64,000 nucleotides of DNA, from NCBI RefSeq assembly GCF_028649595.1, contig NZ_JAQSLK010000002.1:301700-365699 (forward strand), read 5' to 3'. The notes under the pieces are model-generated. The model was not told where the DNA came from and searched no databases. It saw only the letters and a list, made by a program, of their open reading frames with translations. The position numbers and the translations under genes are program-made. Position 1 is the first letter of the stretch. Each line of letters begins with the position of its first letter. The DNA is from Campylobacter magnus. Its GTDB lineage: Bacteria > Campylobacterota > Campylobacteria > Campylobacterales > Campylobacteraceae. This document shows positions 1 through 7,202 of this stretch, in pieces.

Positions 1-1
1 A

Positions 2-937
2 AAATTCTACGATGATATAAAAACAGCCAAAATGTCAATCAGGGCAAAAGTGTTATATACGATATTGCTTGACAAATACGAGCTAAGCGCAAAAAAGGGC
101 TTTACAAACTCAAAAGGGCAAATCATCTGTAAGATGAAACAAGCAGAGATGGCTGAGGCTATGGGCTGTGGTGTGCGAAGTGTGCCAAAATATATTGATG
201 AGCTTAAACTTCATAATTTAATTTCAATAGAACTTGGCTTGTGTAAAATGTATGAAATTCAAGTATTTCAAATCGGCAAAAATTGCAGTTTTAAAACGGC
301 AAAAATTGCAGATTTAAATCTGCAAGAATTGCCGATTCAAAACGGCAAAAATTGCAGGTCTCATACATATAAGCCAGATACAATAAGCCAACTGAGTAAG
401 CCAAACGCGCGCATGCGCACGCACGAGAGCGAACAAGCCGAAGCGAACCGAACTCAGCCAAGCGAGGCGACAAGTCGCCATCATTTTTCGCAGAGTGAGC
501 TAGGGAATTCTAGAATTCCAAATCAAGCGAAAAGCAAAAGCCAAGCACAAGATAAACCGCAAGATAAAGCACAAGAGCCAAAAACCGCTCGCCAGTGGCT
601 AGGCATAAACGACAAGCCTAGCTATATCAGCGAGCAAACTTGGCAAGACTTTTGCGCCTATAAGCGTGAGCGTAGGCACAACTTCACAGCCACAGGCAAA
701 AAGGCGTTTTTTGCTAAGCTTGATGATATAGAGGCTAAAAGCGGAGCGTGTGAGACGGCTATCAAAAACACTATGGCAAACGGCTGGCAAGGCGTGTTTA
801 TGCCACCGCTAGATAAAAAGCAAGGGCAATCAATGCAACCAGCGCAAATGGTGGATGCCTTGCAAGACTGGCTAAGCGATAGACAAGCACAAGTGGTAGA
901 GAGCGAACTAGCCTTACCCAGTGAAAGGGGAGCATGA
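2..937 (+). CDS. Phage replication initiator, RepA_N-like winged helix (5' end outside window)
   Basis: Likely DNA-binding replication initiator of the prophage. The first ~80 residues read like a RepA_N domain: an LYTILLDKYELS helix, a KGQIICKMKQAEMAEAMG helix-turn-helix and a PKYIDELKLHNLI recognition region. The frame stays open to the left edge and the codons before the first ATG (position 32) encode KFYDDIKTAK, which fits the usual run-in of this domain, so the true start is probably upstream of the window. A low-complexity linker (about residues 110-190) carries an in-frame GGAATTCTAGAATTCC palindrome at 504-519. The C-terminal part (WQDFCAYKRERR, NGWQGVF) resembles the conserved tail of phage replication proteins. 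The stop overlaps the next gene by 4 nt. Confidence 0.65.
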   Translation, partial: KFYDDIKTAKMSIRAKVLYTILLDKYELSAKKGFTNSKGQIICKMKQAEMAEAMGCGVRSVPKYIDELKLHNLISIELGLCKMYEIQVFQIGKNCSFKTAKIADLNLQELPIQNGKNCRSHTYKPDTISQLSKPNARMRTHESEQAEANRTQPSEATSRHHFSQSELGNSRIPNQAKSKSQAQDKPQDKAQEPKTARQWLGINDKPSYISEQTWQDFCAYKRERRHNFTATGKKAFFAKLDDIEAKSGACETAIKNTMANGWQGVFMPPLDKKQGQSMQPAQMVDALQDWLSDRQAQVVESELALPSERGA

Positions 938-1599
938 TGAGTGAGCAAGAATTCTTAGGTGGTTTTAATACCCTAGCGATTTACTTTGACTTTTGCGCTG
1001 ATAATGCTGAGCGACTAAAAGCCAATGCTAGCATTTACTACGAGTGCTTAAAGCACTTAGAGGCGCATCAGTGGCAAATGGCTGTGAGTGCGGTGCTAAA
1101 AGAGCGTGTATATAACTCAATGCCAAAAATCGCCGAGCTGCTAAATCACATCTACGGCTCGCCAGAAGAAAGGGCAGTGAACGCATGGACGCTAGTGCTA
1201 GAAATGATGGGTAGGTTAAGCGATTATCCTAGCGTAAGATTTGACGATGATGCCATTATGCACGCTATAAAAGCCCTTGGTGGCTGGGTGGCGATATCTA
1301 GCATTGATGTGGCAAGCGACAGCCCCATGAATACCGCCAAGCGCAAGGAATTCATAAGCGCTTACCTAGCAAATCGCAATAAGCCTTTTAGCGAGTTTTA
1401 TCTAAGCGGTAGAAGCGAGGCGCAAAATGGCTTAGGCGAGTTTATGAGCCTAGCGATAATCAGCACGGATGGCAAGGTAAAAGAGCTAAGGGGGCGTGAG
1501 GCTAAAAAGCTCATAGAGAGCAAAAAAAGCCCAGCGCAACTAGCCTTTAATGAAATGGTGCGTGGAGTAATCGATGCCAAAAGAATCAAAGCAAATTAG
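934..1599 (+). CDS. Phage replication-associated protein (DUF6475-like)
   Basis: Function not established. The 221-aa protein has an N-terminal helical part (LAIYFDFCADNAERL, CLKHLEAHQWQMAVSAVL, MPKIAELLNHIYG) followed by a second helical part (AWTLVLEMMGRLSDYPSVRFDDDAIMHAI, ALGGWVAIS). This layout resembles DUF6475-type proteins that sit beside phage replication initiators and may act as helicase-loader partners; that role is inference from position. It overlaps the initiator upstream (ATGATGAG junction) and the RusA-like gene downstream by 26 nt, so the genes are probably co-translated. No membrane or secretion signals. Confidence 0.55.
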   Translation: MMSEQEFLGGFNTLAIYFDFCADNAERLKANASIYYECLKHLEAHQWQMAVSAVLKERVYNSMPKIAELLNHIYGSPEERAVNAWTLVLEMMGRLSDYPSVRFDDDAIMHAIKALGGWVAISSIDVASDSPMNTAKRKEFISAYLANRNKPFSEFYLSGRSEAQNGLGEFMSLAIISTDGKVKELRGREAKKLIESKKSPAQLAFNEMVRGVIDAKRIKAN

Positions 1600-1975
1600 C
1601 TTTAGCCTAGAGCTGCCTAAGCACTTGGTAGTTAGCCTAAATGCGATTTACGCTGGGTCACACTGGCGCAAAAGACAGCAGATAAAGCAAGGATATTTAG
1701 CACTTACAAAGGGGCTTTTTGCTGGGCTTAAAGAGCGTTATGGTGCTTTTGATGAGCCCTGCGAGATAGCTTTTGATTTTAGTGGCACTCGCATTTTTGA
1801 CTGCGACAACCATGTCTATATGGGCAAGATGATACAAGACTGCCTAGTGGCAGCTGGCATCATCACTGACGATACAGCAAAACACTTGGCAAAGGTTAGC
1901 TACGCCAAAAGCCCAAAGATGAAAGGGCAAAAAGGCGTAAGCGTAAAGGTAGAAATAAGGGGCATAAATGGCTAA
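1574..1975 (+). CDS. RusA-like Holliday junction resolvase
   Basis: Predicted endonuclease that cuts four-way DNA junctions during phage replication or recombination. At 133 aa it has the usual RusA length. Visible family features are the N-terminal NAIYAGSHWRKR segment and the acidic core DCDNHVYMGKMIQD followed by GIITDD, matching the RusA pattern of D-x-D-N ... K ... D ... D-D metal-binding aspartates. It starts inside the end of the preceding gene and its stop overlaps the next start (ATGGCTAAG at 1968), consistent with one early/replication operon. The exact start is uncertain because an overlap of 26 nt is required. Confidence 0.8.
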   Translation: MPKESKQISFSLELPKHLVVSLNAIYAGSHWRKRQQIKQGYLALTKGLFAGLKERYGAFDEPCEIAFDFSGTRIFDCDNHVYMGKMIQDCLVAAGIITDDTAKHLAKVSYAKSPKMKGQKGVSVKVEIRGING

Positions 1976-2459
1976 GGCTTTGAGTGCTGATTTTTGGGCT
2001 AGTGTAAAAAAGGACTACGAAAAAGGACTAAGCCAAGCCGAGCTAAGAAAAAAATATAACCTAAGCCCTAGCTCACTAGCAAACAAAATAAAGCGCAGTG
2101 GGTGGGAAATTACCCAAAGCCAAAAAGAAGCTATTTCGGCGTTTAGTGAGGCTAGTGGGAAAATAAGCGCAGAATTTGGGAAAGCAAATGAAACCCAAAA
2201 GGCGGAGATCATAAACCGCATAAATACCATCATCGATGACTGCGAGATAATGGCTAGCAATCGCCACCTAGCTAAGCGTTTTCAAGCTAGAATTCTAGAT
2301 GGGTTTAATGATGGTATGTTTGAGAGTAGCAAGGATATTAAGGCTGGCACTAGCGCATTAAAAGACCTAGAATACATAGCAAATCCTAAGCCTAGCGTAG
2401 AAGTAAATCAAAGCCAAAACCAAAGCAATGCTTTAATAAAAATAGAGTTTGTAGAATGA
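1968..2459 (+). CDS. Putative terminase small subunit
   Basis: Probable DNA-recognition subunit of the packaging motor. The N-terminus (residues 5-55) contains a helix-turn-helix with the pattern DYEKGLSQAELRKKYNLSPSSLANKIKRSGW, typical of phage terminase small subunits and resolvase-like HTH domains. The rest is helical and charged, with a C-terminal tail (NALIKIEFVE) like those that contact the large subunit. The assignment rests on the HTH and on the immediately following terminase large-subunit gene, which it overlaps by 4 nt. No direct sequence signature of a named family was certain. Confidence 0.65.
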   Translation: MAKALSADFWASVKKDYEKGLSQAELRKKYNLSPSSLANKIKRSGWEITQSQKEAISAFSEASGKISAEFGKANETQKAEIINRINTIIDDCEIMASNRHLAKRFQARILDGFNDGMFESSKDIKAGTSALKDLEYIANPKPSVEVNQSQNQSNALIKIEFVE

Positions 2460-3646
2460 CTATAAAGCTACCAAAATGGGCTAAGAGATTTTTAGCTGAG
2501 AATATACGCTATAAAGTAGCTTATGGCGGTCGTGGCTCAGGTAAAAGCTGGAATATAGTGCGAATGCTGGTGCTAAAAGCGGCGAGCAATAAAACTAGAA
2601 TTCTTTGCTGTCGTGAGATACAAAATAGCATAAAAGAAAGCGCACACAAGCTTATAAGCAATCAAATTGACGAGCTTGGGCTAAGCTCTATTTTTAGCAT
2701 AACAGAAAACTCCATAAAATGCGCTAATGGCTCTGAGTTTATCTTTGCTGGGCTTTATCGCAATGTGGATAAAATTAAGTCAATGGAGGGCATAAACATA
2801 TGCTGGATAGAAGAAGCCCAAAATGTAAGCCGTGAGAGCTGGGATCTAATCGCACCTACAATAAGGGCTGAGAATAGCGAAATTTGGGTGAGCTTTAACC
2901 CCAAGCTAAAAAGCGATGAAACCTATCAAAAATTCATAGTAAATCCGCCACCAAATGCGCTAGTTTTGCGAGTAAATTACCAAGATAATCCATTTTTCAC
3001 TGAGGCGATGAGAGAAGAAATGGAGTATAAAAAAAGAGTGGATTTTGATGAGTATTTGCATATCTGGGAAGGACAGCCTAAAATCTCAAGCAAGGCGCAG
3101 GTGTTTTATGGCAAATGGGAGATAAAAGAGCTGGGTGACTTAAATGGGGCGTCTTGCTATTTTGGTGCCGACTGGGGCTTTGCAAATGATCCAACAGCAC
3201 TTATTAAATGCTATATTTTAGGGCGAAATCTATACATAGCAGACGAACGCTACGCAAAGGGCATAGAGATTGATGAGCTGGATAATTTTTTCGGCTCTAT
3301 GAGTGGGGCAAAAACAGCGCATATAATCGCTGATAGCGCAAGACCTGAGACTATAAGCTATCTAAATAGGCAAGGCTATAGCATAAGCCCAGCAAAAAAG
3401 GGCAAAGGTAGCATAGAAGATGGCATTGCCTTTATCCGTAGCTTTGAGCGTATTTACATACACCCAAAATGCGTAAATACCATAAGCGAGTTTAGTCTAT
3501 ATAGCTACAAGGTGGATAAATACTCAGGCGAGATTACAGCACAAATTATAGATGATAATAACCACGCAATAGATGCTTTGCGCTATGCTTTAGAGCCACT
3601 TATCAAAACTGGACCTAGCACCATAGGACTAAGGCTAGATATATGA
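2456..3646 (+). CDS. Terminase large subunit (PBSX-type)
   Basis: ATPase/nuclease that packages DNA into proheads. It is 396 aa, the size of PBSX-family large subunits. The Walker A motif GGRGSGKS lies at residues 24-31 and Walker B with catalytic glutamate ICWIEE at 115-120; the C-terminal nuclease part begins at GADWGFANDPTA and includes IADSARPETI and the family-typical NHAIDALRYAL near the end. All key acidic residues are present, so the protein looks intact. It overlaps both neighbours by 4 nt (small subunit upstream, Mor-like gene downstream). Confidence 0.93.
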   Translation: MTIKLPKWAKRFLAENIRYKVAYGGRGSGKSWNIVRMLVLKAASNKTRILCCREIQNSIKESAHKLISNQIDELGLSSIFSITENSIKCANGSEFIFAGLYRNVDKIKSMEGINICWIEEAQNVSRESWDLIAPTIRAENSEIWVSFNPKLKSDETYQKFIVNPPPNALVLRVNYQDNPFFTEAMREEMEYKKRVDFDEYLHIWEGQPKISSKAQVFYGKWEIKELGDLNGASCYFGADWGFANDPTALIKCYILGRNLYIADERYAKGIEIDELDNFFGSMSGAKTAHIIADSARPETISYLNRQGYSISPAKKGKGSIEDGIAFIRSFERIYIHPKCVNTISEFSLYSYKVDKYSGEITAQIIDDNNHAIDALRYALEPLIKTGPSTIGLRLDI

Positions 3647-3888
3647 AAAGCCAAAACTTAGAGCTACTTTTAGAGCTAATTGGCATTGAAAACTTTGCTA
3701 AACTAGCCGAGCATTGCGGCGGCATGAGCTTTTATATACCCAAAATGCCTAGCAAAAAACTTAGCATTTTAAGGGACATTAAGCTTTTAAAAGACCTTGA
3801 AGTAAGCAAAGATGACATAATCAAACGCCTAGCCAAAAAATACGAACTAAGCTACCGCACACTAAGGCGCATTTATGATAGAAGCTAG
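3643..3888 (+). CDS. Mor-family transcription activator
   Basis: Small DNA-binding protein related to Mor/C activators of Mu-like phages, which switch on middle or late promoters. The 81-aa sequence shows the family pattern: a GGMSFYIPK turn at about residues 26-34, a linker, and a C-terminal helix-turn-helix DIIKRLAKKYELSYRTLRRIYDR. It is shorter than Mu Mor because the N-terminal dimerisation part is reduced. It starts within the terminase stop (ATGA overlap). Immediately downstream lies gene-free DNA with repeated promoter-like boxes, and two 23-bp palindromes occur before structural genes; these are candidate targets (inference). Confidence 0.75.
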   Translation: MKSQNLELLLELIGIENFAKLAEHCGGMSFYIPKMPSKKLSILRDIKLLKDLEVSKDDIIKRLAKKYELSYRTLRRIYDRS

Positions 3889-3944
3889 GAATTTTAGAAT
3901 TTTAAAAGAGAATTCTAAGGTAGAATTCTAGAATATTTAAGATT

Positions 3945-4024
3945 TTTTAAAATATTTGTGGTATAATTGCGCCATAAATATTAAGCCGAGCGTTGAGTGG
4001 CGCAACAGCACTACGCTTTTTATT
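3945..4024 (+). ncRNA. Promoter plus short terminator-ended transcript (candidate small RNA 1)
   Basis: An extended -10 box, TGG-TATAAT, lies at 3959-3967 within a block (TTTTTTAAAATATTTGTGG) shared with two more sites downstream. Transcription from it would cover about 50 nt without a reading frame and end at a hairpin formed by 3989-3999 and 4009-4017 (AGCG..AGTG / CACTACGCT) followed by a T-rich run. An alternative 7-bp stem pairs TGCGCCA (3968-3974) with TGGCGCA (3998-4004). Expression is inferred only. Confidence 0.4.
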
Positions 4025-4026
4025 TA

Positions 4027-4083
4027 GCAAACTAAGCGCAATGCTTTTAGCATATCTCGCCACTTGCGGTTAACTTAGTTTGC
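4027..4083. repeat. 10-bp inverted repeat at the end of the LPD3-like gene
   Basis: GCAAACTAAG (4027-4036) and CTTAGTTTGC (4074-4083) are perfect inverted copies separated by 37 nt. The right arm covers the stop codon region of the minus-strand gene ending at 4075. It may act as a 3'-end structure for that gene or as part of the structured transcript reading from the promoter at 3962. Confidence 0.4.
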
Positions 4084-4482
4084 ACTGAGTTCAAGCGAAT
4101 ATATATTTATTTTATGCATTTTATGATTTTTAGTTTCTTTGGCAGTTATTAAGCATTTTGCTATTTTATTTTCAAAAATACAATAATTCTCAAAACGCAA
4201 TATTTTTACATCTTTTTGTCCGTGCTTAATGTCATCAAATCTACCTAACAATCTCGCCCCTTTAAATAGCTTGTCTATATTGGCAACAGCTATTAAATGT
4301 TCTTGCCTACTAAATCCATTATTCTCACTTTTGCTTATTGCCCTATTTGATATAAGCTTTTCTCTTTGATTGTGATTTATTTGTGCCTTAAACTCGCCAT
4401 TCATCAAATCAACCCCTGCTAATTCTTTAAGCGTATTTATAACCTCTTCGTTATTTTTTATAGTGCCATTTAATTTTATCAT
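4075..4482 (-). CDS. Phage protein with LPD3-like domain
   Basis: Unidentified 135-aa protein. The start at 4482 is preferred because AAAGAGG lies 8 nt upstream; the frame continues to an ATG at 4587, but that extension runs back through the promoter-like repeat at 4567. The C-terminal half (HGQKDVKILRFENYCIFENKIAKCLITAKETKNH, then INIYSLEL) resembles the LPD3 or BECR-nuclease-associated domains found in phage-encoded polyvalent proteins. It lies downstream of the MuF-toxin gene on the same strand but is separated by 415 nt of structured DNA, so it may have its own transcript. It could be a partner or second effector of that toxin domain; this is inference. Confidence 0.5.
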   Translation of the reverse strand: MIKLNGTIKNNEEVINTLKELAGVDLMNGEFKAQINHNQREKLISNRAISKSENNGFSRQEHLIAVANIDKLFKGARLLGRFDDIKHGQKDVKILRFENYCIFENKIAKCLITAKETKNHKMHKINIYSLELSAN

Positions 4483-4547
4483 ATTATTTACCTCTTTTAA
4501 AGGCGAGATTATATCACTTCGTTTAGGAATTTTAGAATTTTTAAGAG

Positions 4548-4680
4548 TTTTTAAATGATTTTGTGGTATAATTACGGCGTTGGTCACCTAGGGTTTTTAA
4601 ACTCTGCGATATTCGCCCGGCAATACCCAGCTAGACTAAGAGGTGTATAATATGTCTAGCGCCTTATTTTACTGCCTTTT
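4548..4680 (+). promoter_or_regulatory. Second copy of the extended -10 promoter, reading into structured non-coding DNA
   Basis: The block GTTTTTAAATGATTTTGTGG followed by TATAAT at 4567-4572 matches the promoter blocks at 3962 and 4784. It reads rightward into gene-free DNA that contains a perfect 7-bp hairpin GCTAGAC / GTCTAGC near 4632-4660, followed by a T-rich stretch. It is also antisense to the 5' leader of the minus-strand gene ending at 4075. Confidence 0.4.
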
Positions 4681-4762
4681 TTAGCTCTTTTCTTAGTTTA
4701 GATACCTTATAATCATTTATAAAAGTTCTTACTATCTTATCATTTTCACTTATAATTTTAAG

Positions 4763-4893
4763 TTTTTTTAATGGATTTTGTGGTATAATTCTGATAGAGC
4801 AAAGAAAAGCCTAGCGCAACTCAAGTCGCGAACGCAAGGGGGCACCCTTGCGGGGAATGCTATTAAAGCTACTTTGAATGTTCGCAAGTAGCA
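4763..4893 (+). ncRNA. Third extended -10 promoter and highly structured segment (candidate small RNA)
   Basis: TGG-TATAAT (TATAAT at 4784-4789) lies in the same conserved block as the two promoters to the left. The following ~100 nt has no reading frame but strong structure: an 8-bp perfect hairpin CGCAAGGG/CCCTTGCG with a 4-nt loop (4834-4853), a long-range pairing GCGAAC (4829-4834) with GTTCGC (4881-4886), and a terminal stem GCTACTT/AAGTAGC (4869-4893). The segment ends at the stop of the convergent MuF gene, so the last stem may serve that gene instead. Confidence 0.4.
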
Positions 4894-4897
4894 GCTT

Positions 4898-6385
4898 TTA
4901 AGACTCTTGCAAAGTCCTTTGCTTGTTCTTAATTTCTTTAATAAGATTGTCGCCTTTTACCACGCTTTTTACAAATATTTCATCATTTTTAGTAACTTTT
5001 ATGGCTACTCTATAATAAATTTTTTCACTATTATCGTAATAAAATAGCTGATTATTTTTGCCACTTTCAAAGTTTGCCAAAGGCTTTTTATCAAGTGATT
5101 TTAACACAAAATAATAATCATTTGCTGTTATTTCAGGGTGCTTTAAAAAATGCTGTGCTAATGTCTCTTCACTCAAAAATATAGAGTGTAAGTTTTTATT
5201 TTTAAAAATATCTTTTAAATACTGCTTGATATTTTTAGAAATTATAAAATTGCGCCGTGATTTTGCTAGTTCTAAATCAGTTTTTAAATAATTGCCCATA
5301 ATCTTTATTGCTTGATTTTGGCTTATTTCATCTAAAAATATCGCTTCATCAGGCTCTTTTAAAGGCGAGATTTTGCCATTTTGTTTTTGAAATTCCGCTA
5401 CTTCATCTATGCTTTTAACCTTGTATCTCTCAGGCTTCATTGCGTTAAATACGCTGTTTATATCGCCAGTTTTTAGGGCTTCCTTAGCTTTGTCTTTGCT
5501 ACCTAGAATTCTAGCTCTTTGCCACTCTTTTAGCCCTGAGAGATACTCTTTATCAGCATCAGCATTTAGCTTAGGTTTGCTGTATTCATCAGCGTATTTG
5601 GGTATCATTTGGCATCTACAAAAGGGATGAAAGGGCGGCACAGGTGCCTTATCCTTTGGATAAACGCCTGCCCCAAGCCCATATTTATCCACGCTAGCAT
5701 AATAGTCGCAAATGTCGGTGCGTGCGTGGGTTTTGCTCATTTGGATTTTTACTACTTGTATATCTTTGCTAGAGCTGTATTCAAAGGCTCTTGCGTCATT
5801 ATACGCCCTAGCAGTTTCATTTAGGGCTATGCGCTTTGCGTAGTAGCGTGCTTTTTCATATCCAGCTATTTTTAGAGCCCTATCTGCTACTAGCTTGCTC
5901 TCATCTTTTAAAAGCTTAGAATAAGACGCCCTTAAAGCCGGTGTTTTTATGTTTTTTACCTTGGTTTTGGCGGATTTTTCCCATAGATATTTTGGATATT
6001 TTGTCTTTACTTTTAGCGGATCAGCTTTAAAATCATAGCCCTCATAAAGCATTTTTGCTAGTTCATTTGCGCTTTTTTGCTCTTTAATTGCTGTTTTTAT
6101 CACGCCTTGGACGCTGTTTTTTACCTCTCTTAGCTCAGTGTATAGTGCTTTGCTAAGTGTGATTTTATCAGCTCTTAGGTTCATTAGCTCATCTAGATTT
6201 AACTCCGAGTTATTTGCCTTATTATAGGCTTTTAGAAAATCAGCCCAAAATTCATCACTAAAACTAGCAAAGGCGGTATTTAAATCGCCGTTATTTTCTA
6301 AAAGCTCTAAAAGCTTAGCATTTAACTTTTTTGCGCTTTTTTCTATCTGTTTGTCAAGTAAATCAAGTAGTGCTTTAAAGTCCAT
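4898..6385 (-). CDS. MuF (SPP1 gp7-like) head protein with C-terminal toxin-like nuclease domain
   Basis: Minor head morphogenesis protein, 495 aa. The MuF core is clear: LNETARAYNDARAF, then HARTDICDYY and the hallmark PPFHPFCRCQM at about residues 180-265. After a linker it carries an extra region (about 345-495) with LAQHFLKHPEITANDYY, a phenylalanine/tyrosine-rich strand region (NQLFYYDNSEKIYYRVAIKV) and a basic tail. This resembles the PBECR (Barnase-EndoU-ColicinE5/D-RelE-like) RNase domains that phages fuse to MuF proteins for injection into hosts. The fusion type is known; the specific toxin family is my inference. Its start abuts the upstream stop. Confidence 0.8.
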   Translation of the reverse strand: MDFKALLDLLDKQIEKSAKKLNAKLLELLENNGDLNTAFASFSDEFWADFLKAYNKANNSELNLDELMNLRADKITLSKALYTELREVKNSVQGVIKTAIKEQKSANELAKMLYEGYDFKADPLKVKTKYPKYLWEKSAKTKVKNIKTPALRASYSKLLKDESKLVADRALKIAGYEKARYYAKRIALNETARAYNDARAFEYSSSKDIQVVKIQMSKTHARTDICDYYASVDKYGLGAGVYPKDKAPVPPFHPFCRCQMIPKYADEYSKPKLNADADKEYLSGLKEWQRARILGSKDKAKEALKTGDINSVFNAMKPERYKVKSIDEVAEFQKQNGKISPLKEPDEAIFLDEISQNQAIKIMGNYLKTDLELAKSRRNFIISKNIKQYLKDIFKNKNLHSIFLSEETLAQHFLKHPEITANDYYFVLKSLDKKPLANFESGKNNQLFYYDNSEKIYYRVAIKVTKNDEIFVKSVVKGDNLIKEIKNKQRTLQES

Positions 6386-6675
6386 TATCCATCTTTTATC
6401 TTTTTGCTTAGTGCTTTGTTTAGCGAAGTTAACATAGGGCTAAACATTTCGTAAGTGTCTATAAAATCAAGCTCGTAACGCTGGCAATAGCTACGCAAGA
6501 TACTCTCATTTAGGCGCATCTGATACTGCCCAGCCTCTAATACTCTAAAAAACACTGAGCCTAAAAATGCGCTATATTCATCAAGTATAATAATGCCCCT
6601 TTGCTCGTAAAACTCTACTTCTGCTTTGTCCTTTGGGGCTGGTGGAATTTCGCCGTTTAAGGCTACCATTTCCAC
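6385..6675 (-). CDS. Tail assembly chaperone, T part (probably made by -1 frameshift)
   Basis: A 96-aa reading frame (counted from a GTG) immediately after the preceding chaperone-like gene and in its -1 frame. No Shine-Dalgarno sequence precedes the GTG. The frame is open back to the slippery heptamer A-AAA-AAG at 6702-6696, just before the stop of the upstream gene, so translation probably continues as a fused 272-aa protein (169 + 103 residues). This mirrors the G/GT chaperones that wrap the tape measure protein in siphophages. The position after the tail tube gene supports this. Alone it is an unrecognised protein with an aromatic helical region (FFRVLEAGQYQMRLNESILRSYCQRYELDFIDTY). Confidence 0.6.
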   Translation of the reverse strand: MEMVALNGEIPPAPKDKAEVEFYEQRGIIILDEYSAFLGSVFFRVLEAGQYQMRLNESILRSYCQRYELDFIDTYEMFSPMLTSLNKALSKKIKDG

Positions 6676-6692
6676 CCATTTACAAAGCCGCT

Positions 6693-7202
6693 CTACTTTT
6701 TTTGGCTATCTTTTAGCACAGCCTCATTTAGCTCACTCCACAGCGTGCTAAATGCTATACCACGCTCTTTAATTAGCGCAAATAGCTCGTCTTTATCATC
6801 CCCGCTAACTAGCATTAGGGCTTTATACTCCATAAGCTTTTCAAACTGGGCATTTATCTCATCACCGCTTTTTAGCTGGGCAGATAGCTTGCTCGCTTGC
6901 TTTTTTAGCGATAAAATATCAGCGCAAATGCTTTTATTTTCTTTTAGCAGCTCTGCTTTTTGCTGTGCGTTAAGCGTGGATAAAAGCTCGGTGTTTATGC
7001 TTAGAATTTTTTCTTTGTTTGCTATTTCTAGCGAGAGCTCCTCTCTTTGTAAGTTTATAGCACTTAGCTCATCAAGCTTTGCTTTTTGCTCACTGGCTCT
7101 GCTTTCTAGCTCTTTTCTTTGCGCTAGGCTAGGCTCACTTACAACTACATTAAACTCTTTATCATCAATGCTGATTTTTGCGTTATACTTGGTCTTTATC
7201 AT
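6693..7202 (-). CDS. Tail assembly chaperone, G part
   Basis: 169-aa protein placed between the tail tube gene and the -1-frame partner. It opens with a short beta-like region (YNAKISIDDKEFNVVVSEPS) and continues as a long charged coiled coil (about residues 28-115). Its last codons, CAA AAA AAG TAG, contain the canonical slippery heptamer A-AAA-AAG in the right phase. Together with the gene order (tail tube, G, GT) this suggests it is the lambda-gpG-like chaperone, although tape measure is encoded elsewhere here (17823-20573). It overlaps the tail tube stop by 4 nt. No primary-sequence match was recognised. Confidence 0.55.
   Translation of the reverse strand: MIKTKYNAKISIDDKEFNVVVSEPSLAQRKELESRASEQKAKLDELSAINLQREELSLEIANKEKILSINTELLSTLNAQQKAELLKENKSICADILSLKKQASKLSAQLKSGDEINAQFEKLMEYKALMLVSGDDKDELFALIKERGIAFSTLWSELNEAVLKDSQKK
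6696..6702 (-). promoter_or_regulatory. Programmed -1 ribosomal frameshift site
   Basis: On the minus strand the heptamer A-AAA-AAG sits in the X-XXY-YYZ phase directly before TAG. After slipping, the frame reads GTA GAG CGG CTT TGT AAA TGG GTG and stays open through the next gene. A possible 7-bp stem GGTGGAA/TTCCACC starts 19 nt downstream, further than usual for a stimulator. Confidence 0.65.

Noticed and set aside
4483..4587. N-terminal extension of the LPD3-like protein to ATG at 4587
   Set aside because: The extension covers the duplicated promoter block and has no ribosome binding site; ATG at 4482 has AAAGAGG.
4590..4680. tRNA-like or riboswitch-like segment (CTAGAC hairpin, CCCGGCAATACCC)
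   Set aside because: No cloverleaf, no T-loop GTTCGAATC, and no known riboswitch core; kept only as a structured segment after a promoter.
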